In this document: piece after piece, positions 17,085-25,549 of the stretch | How the letters are laid out: every line of letters begins with the position of its first letter | Numbering within the stretch: the stretch's first letter is position 1 | Source of the DNA: Enterobacter sp. SA187 | GTDB taxonomy: Bacteria > Pseudomonadota > Gammaproteobacteria > Enterobacterales > Enterobacteriaceae | Direction of reading: 5' to 3' | Assembly (NCBI RefSeq): GCF_001888805.2 | Contig: NZ_CP019113.1 | Coordinates: forward strand, 2,480,001-2,544,000 | DNA: 64,000 bases | Notes under the pieces: model-generated | Told to the model about the DNA's origin: nothing | Database searches by the model: none | The model's input: only the letters and a program-made list of their open reading frames with translations | Position numbers and translations under genes: made by a program

Positions 17085-17429
17085 ATGAATACGATCACCC
17101 GCCTCACCCCGAACGCCCCGCCGCTCCATATGATGCAGGAGATGAACCGGATGCAGGATCTTGCGAATGGCGTTCCCGTTGCCGCAGGCGAGATGCGGCC
17201 GGGCAGCGAAGTTTCCTTCCATCAGATTTTCAGCCAGGCCCTATCCCGCGTGGACGGCCTGCAACAGGACGCCGAAATGCAGCAGAACGCGGTGGAAATG
17301 GGCGACAGCGACGATCTGGTCGGCGCGATGATCGCCAGCCAGCAGGCGGCGCTCTCTTTTTCCGCGCTGGTGCAGGTACGCAATAAAGTGGCGAGCGGCG
17401 TTAACGATCTGATGAACATGTCCGTATAA
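17085..17429 (+). CDS. fliE: flagellar hook-basal body protein FliE
   Basis: The 114-residue protein is the junction between the MS ring and the rod. The C-terminal region is typical: VSFHQIFSQALSRVDGLQQD, then DDLVGAMIASQQAALSFSAL and VQVRNKVASGVNDLMNMSV. It opens the fliEFGHIJ run, 39 bases after lafK, so it may be partly read through from lafK. Confidence 0.95.
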   Translation: MNTITRLTPNAPPLHMMQEMNRMQDLANGVPVAAGEMRPGSEVSFHQIFSQALSRVDGLQQDAEMQQNAVEMGDSDDLVGAMIASQQAALSFSALVQVRNKVASGVNDLMNMSV

Positions 17430-17433
17430 GCCC

Positions 17434-19086
17434 ATGAAACTCTCACTCTCTGAACGCTTTTCCGCCCCGTTGTCCGCCCTTACGACGCTGATGGGCGGCA
17501 ATAAAAAATGGCCGCTGCTTGGCGGCGCGGCGGTACTGCTGACCGCGGTGATCGTCGGCAGCCTGTGGCACAGCCAGGCGGGTTATACCGCGCTGTACGG
17601 CGCGCAGGAACATCTGCCGCTGTCGCAGATCATCACGGTGCTCGACGGCGAAAAAGTGGATTACCGCATTGATCCCGGTTCCGGACAAATTCTGGTGCCG
17701 GAAACCCAGCTCTCTAAGATCCGCATGACGCTGGCCGGGAAGGGCGTGCAGGCGCTGAGTCCCACCGGCTATGAGCTGATGGACAAAGACGAAGTGCTGG
17801 GCAGCAGCCAGTTTGTACAGAACATCCGCTACAAGCGCAGCCTCGAAGGGGAAATGGCGCAGAGCATCATGACCCTCGACGCGGTGGAAACCGCCCGCGT
17901 CCATCTGGCGCTTAACGAAAGCAGCTCGTTCGTGGTCAGCGCCGAACCGCAAAATAGCGCCTCGGTGGTGCTGCGTCTGCATTATGGCAGCACGCTGACC
18001 CCTGAGCAGGTGAACGCTATTCTGCATCTGGTGAGCGGCAGCGTGCCGGGACTGAAAACCTCGCAGGTGAGCGTAGTGGATCAGGCGGGAAATCTGCTGT
18101 CGGAAGAGGTCGGCGAAGACTCGCGCACCGGCGCCATGACGCGCAAAAACAACGAACTGCTGAAAAATATTCAGGATAAAACCCACGCCAGCCTCGCCAA
18201 TGTGCTGACCTCGCTGGTGGGTAAAGACAACTTCCGCATCAGCGTGATGCCGGAGCTGGACCTGAGCGCCATTGATGAAACCCAGGAGCGGCTGGGGGAT
18301 GCGCCGAAAGTCAGCCACGAACGGCTGGAATCCGACAAGACTATCGATCCGCAGGCGGCGGGTATTCCCGGTTCGCTGAGCAACCGCCCGCCGCTGGCTG
18401 AACCCCGGACCGACAGCGCAAAAAATGACAGCGCCCGTTCCGAGCGCAGCGAAAGCGATCGCGATTACGGCTGGGATCGCACCATCCAGCACATTCAGCA
18501 TCCGGGCTTTGCCATTAAACATCTCAATGTGGCGGTGGTGCTCAACCAGAGCGCCGCCAGCATCAAAAGCTGGACGCCGGAACAGATAGCCCAGGTCACC
18601 ACCATGCTGAATAACGCCGCCGGTATCGATCCGGCGCGCGGGGACAAACTCTCGCTGTCGATGCTGAGCTTTATCCCCCAGGCCGCGCCGGTCATCACGC
18701 CGGAAAAATGGTGGCAGAACGACAGCATTCTCGGCTGGGCGAAGCTCGGCGGTCTGATACTGCTCGGCCTGTTACTGCTGCTGATGGTAGTGCGCCCGCT
18801 GGTGCGTCAGACCATCGCCAGCCAGAAACGCCGTGCGGAACTGGCGGCGCGCCCGGTCAACGAACCGGACGACGCCACGCTGCCCGCGATCGCCGCCACC
18901 GGCGAAGACGAGCGCAAAAGTATCGAGCTGCCGACGTTTAGCGGGGATGACGCCTTACCGGCGCAGAGTTCCGGCCTGGAAATTAAGCTGGAGTTCCTCC
19001 AGAAACTGGCGATCAGCGATACCGATCGCGTTGCCGAAGTGATCAGACAATGGATTACCAGTAATGAGCGAATTGACAATAAATAA
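17434..19086 (+). CDS. fliF: flagellar MS-ring protein FliF
   Basis: The 550-residue protein builds the MS ring in the inner membrane. A transmembrane segment lies near residues 26-45 and another near 430-450 (LGGLILLGLLLLLMVVRPLV). Between them are the ring-building motifs, including YTALYGAQEHLPLSQIITVL, KVDYRIDPGSGQILVPE and YKRSLEGEMAQSIMTLDAVE. The C-terminal tail that binds FliG is present. It overlaps fliG by 23 bases. Confidence 0.97.
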   Translation: MKLSLSERFSAPLSALTTLMGGNKKWPLLGGAAVLLTAVIVGSLWHSQAGYTALYGAQEHLPLSQIITVLDGEKVDYRIDPGSGQILVPETQLSKIRMTLAGKGVQALSPTGYELMDKDEVLGSSQFVQNIRYKRSLEGEMAQSIMTLDAVETARVHLALNESSSFVVSAEPQNSASVVLRLHYGSTLTPEQVNAILHLVSGSVPGLKTSQVSVVDQAGNLLSEEVGEDSRTGAMTRKNNELLKNIQDKTHASLANVLTSLVGKDNFRISVMPELDLSAIDETQERLGDAPKVSHERLESDKTIDPQAAGIPGSLSNRPPLAEPRTDSAKNDSARSERSESDRDYGWDRTIQHIQHPGFAIKHLNVAVVLNQSAASIKSWTPEQIAQVTTMLNNAAGIDPARGDKLSLSMLSFIPQAAPVITPEKWWQNDSILGWAKLGGLILLGLLLLLMVVRPLVRQTIASQKRRAELAARPVNEPDDATLPAIAATGEDERKSIELPTFSGDDALPAQSSGLEIKLEFLQKLAISDTDRVAEVIRQWITSNERIDNK

Positions 19087-20083
19087 GCCCGGCAGCGCGG
19101 GCAGCTATCTGGAGCAGGCGGCGATTTTGCTGCTGTGCCTCGGTGAAGAAGCCGCCGCCACCGTGATGCAAAAACTCAGCCGCGAAGAAGTGGTGCGTTT
19201 AAGTGAAAACATGGCGCGTCTGTCCGGCGTAAAAACCAGCCACGCCCGGCGGGTGATCAACAACTTTTTCGACGAATTCCGCGAGCAGAGCGGCATCAAC
19301 GGCGCGTCCCGCAGCCTGTTGCAGGGCATTCTTAATAAAGCGCTGGGGGGCGAAATCGCCAGCAGCGTCATTAACGGTATTTACGGCGATGAGATCCGCT
19401 CGCGGATGGCGCGCCTGCAATGGGTGGAGCCGCGCCAGCTGGCGGCGCTGATCGCCGAAGAACATCTGCAATTGCAGGCGGTATTCCTCGCCTTTCTGAC
19501 GCCGGAAATCGCCGCCACCGTGCTGGCCTTTATGCCTGACGCGGTGCAGAACGAGATCCTTTACCGCATCGCCCGCTTAAGCGACGTGAACCGTGACGTG
19601 GTGGACGAGCTGGATCGGCTGATCGAGCGCGGGTTGTCGGTGCTGGCGGAGCACGGCTCGAAGGTGAAAGGCATCAAGCAGGCCGCCGACATCGTCAACC
19701 GTATTCAGGGCAACCAGCAGCAGATCCTCGAACAGCTTCGCGATCTGGATGAGGAGGTGCTGGAGCAGTTGCAGGATGAGATGTACGACTTCTTTATCCT
19801 CAGTCGCCAGAGCGAAGAGGTGCGCCGTCGCCTGCTGGATGAGATCCCGATGGAAGACTGGGCGGTGGCGCTCAAGGGCACCGAAGCGGCGCTGCGGCGT
19901 TCGATTTTCGCCGTCATGCCCAAACGCCAGGCGCAGCAGCTGGAAACCATCACCTCCCGCCTCGGGCCGGTTCCGGTCAGCCGTATCGATCAGGTACGCC
20001 GTGAGATCATGGCGGTGGCGCGGGAAATGGAAGAAGCGGGCGACATTCAGCTTCAGCTGTTTGCCGAACAGACCGCAGAATAG
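19064..20083 (+). CDS. fliG: flagellar motor switch protein FliG
   Basis: The 339-residue C-ring protein transmits torque from the stator. The N-terminal domain has AAILLLCLGEEAAATVMQKL, the middle domain has EHLQLQAVFLAFLTPEIAAT with VQNEILYRIARL, and the C-terminal torque domain has RRRLLDEIPMEDWAVALKGT with VRREIMAVAREMEEAGDIQL. Length is normal. It starts within the 3' end of fliF. Confidence 0.97.
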   Translation: MSELTINKPGSAGSYLEQAAILLLCLGEEAAATVMQKLSREEVVRLSENMARLSGVKTSHARRVINNFFDEFREQSGINGASRSLLQGILNKALGGEIASSVINGIYGDEIRSRMARLQWVEPRQLAALIAEEHLQLQAVFLAFLTPEIAATVLAFMPDAVQNEILYRIARLSDVNRDVVDELDRLIERGLSVLAEHGSKVKGIKQAADIVNRIQGNQQQILEQLRDLDEEVLEQLQDEMYDFFILSRQSEEVRRRLLDEIPMEDWAVALKGTEAALRRSIFAVMPKRQAQQLETITSRLGPVPVSRIDQVRREIMAVAREMEEAGDIQLQLFAEQTAE

Positions 20084-20094
20084 GAGACACGCCA

Positions 20095-20799
20095 ATGGAT
20101 ACGCTTCGCGGCCGCTACCGGGTATACCGTTTCCCGCCGCGCCACACCATTTCTGCCACTGCGCCCGCCGCCGCAGGGCTTTCTGCGGCTGACTTTCAGC
20201 GTCAGTTGATGGACGGCTTTCAGGAAGGGCTGCAAAAAGGCTTTGCCCAGGGCCTCAGCGAAGGCCAGGCGCAGGGACATGCAGAAGGGCTGCAACAGGG
20301 TCAGGAAGAAGGCTATCGTCAGGGTTTCGCGGAGGGCAGTCTCGCCGGTCAGCAGGAAGGGCGGAGCCAGTTTAATCAGGCCGCCGCGCCGCTGGAGGCA
20401 ATTGCCGCCCGCCTGAACGACTATCTGGCGCACTGCGAACGCAAACAACGGGACGACCTGCTGCAACTGGTGGAAAAAGTCACCCGCCAGGTGATCCGCT
20501 GTGAACTGGCGCTGCAACCGACGCAACTGCTGGCGCTGGTGGAGGAGGCGATCACCGCGCTGCCCGCCGTGCCGGAGTCGCTACAGGTTTATTTAAGCAG
20601 CGAGGAGTTCGCCCGCATTCAGAGCGTCGCCCCGGCGAAAGTGAAAGAGTGGGGGCTGGCCCCCTCCGCCGATCTCCAGCCGGGAGAGTGCCGCGTGGTG
20701 ACGCCCACCTCCGAACTGGACGTCGGCTGTGAACACCGCCTCGAACAGTGCATGAGCGTGTTAACCGACACGCTGGTGCCGGATGCGCCGGATGCGTGA
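20095..20799 (+). CDS. fliH: flagellar export ATPase regulator FliH
   Basis: The 234-residue cytoplasmic protein binds the ATPase FliI. Residues about 40-90 carry a long GxxxG-like repeat (FQEGLQKGFAQGLSEGQAQG and onward), a hallmark of FliH. The C-terminal part has LLQLVEKVTRQVIRCELALQ and the Leu-rich region that binds FliI. AGGAG precedes the ATG, and the 3' end overlaps fliI. Confidence 0.94.
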   Translation: MDTLRGRYRVYRFPPRHTISATAPAAAGLSAADFQRQLMDGFQEGLQKGFAQGLSEGQAQGHAEGLQQGQEEGYRQGFAEGSLAGQQEGRSQFNQAAAPLEAIAARLNDYLAHCERKQRDDLLQLVEKVTRQVIRCELALQPTQLLALVEEAITALPAVPESLQVYLSSEEFARIQSVAPAKVKEWGLAPSADLQPGECRVVTPTSELDVGCEHRLEQCMSVLTDTLVPDAPDA

Positions 20800-22135
20800 C
20801 GATCCGCTGTTTGACAGCGCCCTGCGCTCCATTGAATCCATTTCTTTCGCCCGCGTCGCCGGACGGCTGGTGCGCATGAACGGCCTGCTGCTGGAGAGCG
20901 TTGGCTGCCCGCTGGCCACCGGGCAACTCTGTCGGGTGGAAAGCGCTAATCGCGAGCTGATCGAGGCTCAGGCCGTCGGCTTTAACCGCGATATCACCTA
21001 TCTGATGCCCTTTAAAACGCCCTCCGGGCTGATGGCCGGGGCGCGCGTTTTCCCCGAAGAGAAAGCGCAGGAGATCCTGATCGGCGAAAGCTGGCTCGGC
21101 AGGGTGGTGAATGGGCTGGGCGAGCCGATTGATGGCAAAGGCAAAACCGGCGGCAGCCATCTGTTAGCGCCGCTCGCGCCCGCCATCAACCCTCTGACGC
21201 GCCAGCCGGTGGCGGAACCGCTGGATGTGGGCGTGAAAGCCATCAACGGTATGCTGACCATCGGCAAAGGCCAGCGCGTCGGCCTGATGGCAGGCAGCGG
21301 CGTCGGCAAAAGCGTGCTGCTCGGCATGATCACCCGTCAGACGCGGGCGCAGATCGTGGTGGTCGGGCTTATCGGCGAGCGTGGACGCGAAGTTAACGAG
21401 TTTATCGAACACTCGCTGGGCGACGAGGGCCTGGCAAAATCCATCGTGGTGGCGGCGCCTGCGGATGCCTCGCCGCTGATGCGCCTCAAGGCCACCGAAC
21501 TGTGCCACGCCATCGCCGCGTTTTTTCGCGACCAGGGTTATGACGTGCTGCTGCTGGTGGATTCGCTCACCCGTTACGCCATGGCGCAGCGGGAAATTGC
21601 CCTCTCGCTCGGCGAGCCCCCCGCCACCAAAGGCTATCCGCCGTCGGCTTTTGGCATTATTCCCCGTCTGGTGGAGAGCGCGGGCAACAGTGACAGTCAT
21701 GGCTCGATGACGGCGATCTACACCGTGCTGGCGGAAGGGGATGACCAGCAGGATCCCATCGTCGACTGCGCCCGCGCGGTGCTCGACGGGCATATTGTGC
21801 TGACGCGCAAACTGGCGGAAGCGGGGCACTATCCCGCCATTGATATCAGCCAGTCCATCAGCCGCTGTATGACGCAGATTATTCCCGCTGCCCATCAGCG
21901 CGCCGCCCGGCTGCTTAAACAGCATTACGCCGCTTATATGGAAATCAAACCGCTGATCCCCCTCGGCGGCTATGTCGCCGGGGCCGACGCTACCGTGGAT
22001 AAAGCGGTAAAACTCTTTCCGGTCATCGAGCGGTTTTTGCGTCAGGAGATGCACGAGGCGGCGCCTCTCGACGCCGTACAGGCGCAGCTCAGCGCGCTCT
22101 TTCCCGCCGCTAAACAGGCAGAGGTGAAAAAATGA
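20783..22135 (+). CDS. fliI: flagellar export ATPase FliI
   Basis: The 450-residue ATPase powers delivery of export substrates. The F1-beta-like core has Walker A AGSGVGKS (170-177), Walker B in DVLLLVDSLTRYAMAQREIA, and LSLGEPPATKGYPPSAFGII. Two in-frame ATGs (20783 and 20792) are possible and both lie inside the 3' end of fliH; neither has a strong ribosome site. It shares ATGA with fliJ. Confidence 0.97.
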   Translation: MRRMRDDPLFDSALRSIESISFARVAGRLVRMNGLLLESVGCPLATGQLCRVESANRELIEAQAVGFNRDITYLMPFKTPSGLMAGARVFPEEKAQEILIGESWLGRVVNGLGEPIDGKGKTGGSHLLAPLAPAINPLTRQPVAEPLDVGVKAINGMLTIGKGQRVGLMAGSGVGKSVLLGMITRQTRAQIVVVGLIGERGREVNEFIEHSLGDEGLAKSIVVAAPADASPLMRLKATELCHAIAAFFRDQGYDVLLLVDSLTRYAMAQREIALSLGEPPATKGYPPSAFGIIPRLVESAGNSDSHGSMTAIYTVLAEGDDQQDPIVDCARAVLDGHIVLTRKLAEAGHYPAIDISQSISRCMTQIIPAAHQRAARLLKQHYAAYMEIKPLIPLGGYVAGADATVDKAVKLFPVIERFLRQEMHEAAPLDAVQAQLSALFPAAKQAEVKK

Positions 22136-22575
22136 AGCCAATGATCGCCACCCTTGCGCAGCTTCAGCGGCTGCGCGACCGCAGAGTGAAAGACATCACC
22201 GTACAGCTCGCCGAACAGCAGCAGCTGTGCGCCCGTTACGACAGCAATATCAAAGCGCTCGGCTACCTGTTCGATAAAACGCAGATTAACGGCAGCGACG
22301 CGCCATCGGTGGAAGTTCTCAAAAACGTCACCGGCTACAAAGGCAGTCTGCAACGGGTGATCGCCTGGCAGGAGCAGGAAAAAACCCTCGCGAAAATCAA
22401 AGCCAACCGCATACAGAAAAACCTCGTTCGCGCCGCCTGCGACGAAAAAATCGTCGCACTGACCCTCAACGACCAGCGCCGGGCGCTGAGGCAGGAACAG
22501 CAAACCCACGCCCAGAAATCGCTCGATGAGATCGCCAGCCAGTGCTGGCTGCGCCAGCGTAAGCGGCCGGAGTAA
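22132..22575 (+). CDS. fliJ: flagellar export chaperone FliJ
   Basis: The 147-residue protein is an all-helical coiled coil with many Gln, Lys and Arg residues (IATLAQLQRLRDRRVKDITV, LRQEQQTHAQKSLDEIASQ), as expected of FliJ, the stalk of the FliHIJ complex. The call rests on position after fliI, length and coiled-coil nature, because FliJ sequences diverge strongly. Confidence 0.86.
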   Translation: MKPMIATLAQLQRLRDRRVKDITVQLAEQQQLCARYDSNIKALGYLFDKTQINGSDAPSVEVLKNVTGYKGSLQRVIAWQEQEKTLAKIKANRIQKNLVRAACDEKIVALTLNDQRRALRQEQQTHAQKSLDEIASQCWLRQRKRPE

Positions 22576-22579
22576 AGTC

Positions 22580-22984
22580 ATGCGCACCGTCATTACTTTT
22601 GGCACCTTCGATGTCTTTCACATCGGCCACCTGCATATTCTTAACCGGGCAAGAAAGCTCGGGGATCGGCTGGTGGTGGGCGTGTCGTCCGATCAACTGA
22701 ACCGGCAAAAAAAGTCGCGCGCCCCGCTCTATGATGAGCAGGCGCGGCTGCAAATCATCAGCGCGTTAAAATGCGTCGATGCGGTCTTTCTTGAACAGGC
22801 GCTGGAATTAAAACGCGCTTACATCCGCCAGCACCAGGCCAGCGTTCTGGTGATGGGGGATGACTGGCAGGGGCGCTTTGACGATCTCAGGGATATGTGT
22901 CAGGTAATTTACCTGCCACGTACCCCTTCGGTTTCCACCACGTCCATAATCGAACTGGCCGGACGCGTTCTCAGCCATCCTTAA
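22580..22984 (+). CDS. glycerol-3-phosphate cytidylyltransferase-like protein (TagD family)
   Basis: The 134-residue protein has the nucleotidyltransferase fold of the TagD/GCT family, which makes CDP-glycerol from CTP and glycerol 3-phosphate. The HxGH motif is at residues 14-17 (FDVFHIGHLHI) and the family signature RTPSVSTT at 114-121 (RTxGISTT in TagD). The length equals that of known TagD proteins. It follows fliJ by four bases on the same strand, so it is in the fliEFGHIJ unit. Its stop overlaps that of the convergent glycosyl/glycerophosphotransferase, whose third domain would use its product. A related ADP-heptose- or FAD-synthase-like activity cannot be excluded by eye. Confidence 0.85.
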   Translation: MRTVITFGTFDVFHIGHLHILNRARKLGDRLVVGVSSDQLNRQKKSRAPLYDEQARLQIISALKCVDAVFLEQALELKRAYIRQHQASVLVMGDDWQGRFDDLRDMCQVIYLPRTPSVSTTSIIELAGRVLSHP

Positions 22985-25542
22985 AACAGTTTCTGCCGCA
23001 GGCTGTGCAGCAGGCTGAAGGCCTGCGGATCGGCTGGCGTATCCACGGCGGCCATCAGGCACGCCGCGGCGCGTTGCCCGGCGTTACCATCCCGGAAGGC
23101 GTCACAATAATGATGGCGAATGTCAGCAAGCGCCGCCTCCCGCGAGGCCCAGTCAGAGTCAGCGGACAGCTGCTGGCGAAGCTGGATCATATCGCCGGCC
23201 ACCGGCAGCAGCGCGCGGATCTTTTGCTCGGCGCTGTGTGGATTGCTGTAAGTCACATCCTGAGCCAGCAGATCGTCCATCCCCGCCCAGTCGAGCAAAA
23301 TAACCCGTTTCCCGGCGTGGATGGCATCGAAAATAAATCCGCTGTTATCCGTCAGCACATAGTCGGCGCACGCCAGCAACGGCAGGGTTAAATCATGGCG
23401 GGTGACGCATTTTTTGAAATGGCGTTTGATTAACGCCAGGTCATCCGCCTCTTCGACGCGGTGCAGCGTGCCGTGGTGCAGTTTCACCACCAGGTTATAT
23501 TCACGGCTCAGACGTGACAACGATCCCGCCCAGTGCGGTATAGAGCTTAACGTGCCGAAACTGGGGGCATACAGCAGCGTCGGTTTTTTTGTATCCAGCC
23601 GCAGGCCTGCCAGCGCCGACAGATCCACGTCACCCCGATGCCATTTATCGAAGCGCGGATTGCCCACCACCACTGCATTGCCATTGATGTTCAGCGCCTG
23701 CTGGCTGTAGTGGCTGAAGCAGAGAATATGGTCATAAAAGGCGTTCCACCAGGCATGATTCCAGGATTCTTTTGCCAGACCATACATCGCCCGAACCTGC
23801 ACCTTTGCCAGCGATTTCAGCATCGGCGTGTAATAGGGGCTGACCAGGCAGGCATACTGCTGGCGGCGATTGATCGCCTCGCTAAGGCGGCTGCCGCTGA
23901 GGCGCGGCTCATCCAGCGCCGCCAGCAACTGCTGCAGTTCATGACGCAATCCCTGCGGCACCTGATCGCTTACCAGCAGATCGCAGGGATAACCGGCCGC
24001 AAGCAGTGGAGCGATCATCGGCTGATAAAGCTGATAATGAAAGGCGGTTTCCAGAAAAAAACCGATGGTTTTCCCCAGCCGGTTTGCCACCGGCGGCTGT
24101 TGCGCTTTACGTTTTTCCGCCAGGTGGTTACCGCCCATTTTGCTGAAATAGAAATGGATATGGTCAGTATCTTTTTGCTCGATATCGCTGAAGCCAGGCC
24201 GCTGATAGCTGATGCACGGGTAGAAGGAAAGCCACTTTCCGCGCGCCTGTAACGGCTGCCAGCGCGCTTCCAGTTGGATGGCCGGATCTTCCTGCAGCTG
24301 TTTGAGCAGCGCCGGGTAATAAGGCCGGTTGACCAGATACGCGCAGACTTTTTCGCTGTCGCTGGCGCGTACCATCCCCGGCAGGCTTTTCATCGGCTGG
24401 CCCTTTGTCACCTGCGCGCCGAGCAGCACCACTTCCCATGCAAGATGCGGCAGCGCCGCCAGCAGCGCGTTCAGTCCGCTGATATGTTTTTCCTGCCTGA
24501 GCAGCAGGGCGTCATCCTCCAGCACCAGCACGCTGGCAAAGCCTTCATCCTGCGCCATCTGCAACGCCTGCTGATGCGAGCGCGTGCGGCCCAGCGCTGG
24601 CTGCGGATGCTCGCAGGCGCTCACGCGCCGCACTTTATCTGCCGGAACCTGAAGCGCCGCCAGTGTTTGCTGCATCTGCTGCCAGCGGTCGGTGCGGGCA
24701 TCGCGGTTGATGACAAGGATTTTGTCGATACGCGACCACTGCACCGGCTGCCCGCCGGTGGCATTGTGCAGGCTCTGATACCAGGCCCGCAGCAGCGGAT
24801 CCGTCACCACCTCTTCCAGCGTCTGGCTGACGGGCTGGCTGCTGCCGAGGATAAAATCTTTATCGAAGGTGTTCTGGCTGTGAGAGATGCACAAAATAGT
24901 GCGCTCGCACGGCAGCTGTAAGGGGTTGACGGTGAAATTATCGGTAAAGGCCTGCTCCTCGCCGAGGTTACAGTTATCGTCGTAACGGTGTTTTTTCAGG
25001 TAGTTACGGTGATAAGCGAAGGTGCCGTTAAGAATATGCTGCTCGCCGAAGGCGTGAGTTTTAAAGATGCGATTAATATGGCTGTACCAGATGGGGATCC
25101 GATCGGAGCCGGAAATCAGCGCGCCATGACGCTGCATCATACTGACGGTATACGACAGCTTATCCGACGGATAAAAATCGTCGTCGTCCATGCAGACAAT
25201 GTATTCCCCGCGCGCCAGCTCGTTAAGCATATTGCGTTTCTTGCCCAGCGCCAGCCGCTCAGGGTGATGGATATAGCGAATATTAAAGCGCGCCGGATCG
25301 CTGTTCGTCAGGGCATTAATAGTGTCGATCTGGCTGGTGTCGGAGTCATCCAGAATAATCAGCTCGCGCCGATCCGCCGGATAATCCTGATAGCGGAACA
25401 TATACAGCAGATAAGGCAGAAAGGCGGCGCGGTTCCAGGTGGGCGTCACCACGCTGACAAAGGGTAGCGGGCGAGCGCCGCGCGGCGCGGCGTTGTCCAG
25501 CAGCGTGGCGATCAGACTGGGTTTTGGCGAGAGATGTGACAT
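22981..25542 (-). CDS. three-domain GT2 / GT25 / CDP-glycerol glycerophosphotransferase-like protein
   Basis: The 853-residue protein appears to join three transferases. Residues about 28-230 are a GT2 glycosyltransferase (FVSVVTPTWNRAAFLPYLLY, with a metal-binding CMDDDDFY at 117-124). Residues about 272-450 resemble GT25 enzymes (IDKILVINRDARTDRW, then GRTRSHQQAL and VLVLEDDALLL). Residues about 500-830 resemble TagB/TagF polymerases (VGNPRFDKW, PTLLYAPSFG, VVKLHH, ADYVLTDNSGFIFDAIHAGK). No signal peptide or membrane helix is evident, so it should act in the cytoplasm on proteins before export. It is the last gene of the flgM-flgN operon. Flagellin is the likely acceptor, by context only. 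Confidence 0.82.
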   Translation of the reverse strand: MSHLSPKPSLIATLLDNAAPRGARPLPFVSVVTPTWNRAAFLPYLLYMFRYQDYPADRRELIILDDSDTSQIDTINALTNSDPARFNIRYIHHPERLALGKKRNMLNELARGEYIVCMDDDDFYPSDKLSYTVSMMQRHGALISGSDRIPIWYSHINRIFKTHAFGEQHILNGTFAYHRNYLKKHRYDDNCNLGEEQAFTDNFTVNPLQLPCERTILCISHSQNTFDKDFILGSSQPVSQTLEEVVTDPLLRAWYQSLHNATGGQPVQWSRIDKILVINRDARTDRWQQMQQTLAALQVPADKVRRVSACEHPQPALGRTRSHQQALQMAQDEGFASVLVLEDDALLLRQEKHISGLNALLAALPHLAWEVVLLGAQVTKGQPMKSLPGMVRASDSEKVCAYLVNRPYYPALLKQLQEDPAIQLEARWQPLQARGKWLSFYPCISYQRPGFSDIEQKDTDHIHFYFSKMGGNHLAEKRKAQQPPVANRLGKTIGFFLETAFHYQLYQPMIAPLLAAGYPCDLLVSDQVPQGLRHELQQLLAALDEPRLSGSRLSEAINRRQQYACLVSPYYTPMLKSLAKVQVRAMYGLAKESWNHAWWNAFYDHILCFSHYSQQALNINGNAVVVGNPRFDKWHRGDVDLSALAGLRLDTKKPTLLYAPSFGTLSSIPHWAGSLSRLSREYNLVVKLHHGTLHRVEEADDLALIKRHFKKCVTRHDLTLPLLACADYVLTDNSGFIFDAIHAGKRVILLDWAGMDDLLAQDVTYSNPHSAEQKIRALLPVAGDMIQLRQQLSADSDWASREAALADIRHHYCDAFRDGNAGQRAAACLMAAVDTPADPQAFSLLHSLRQKLF

Positions 25543-25549
25543 AGCGGTA

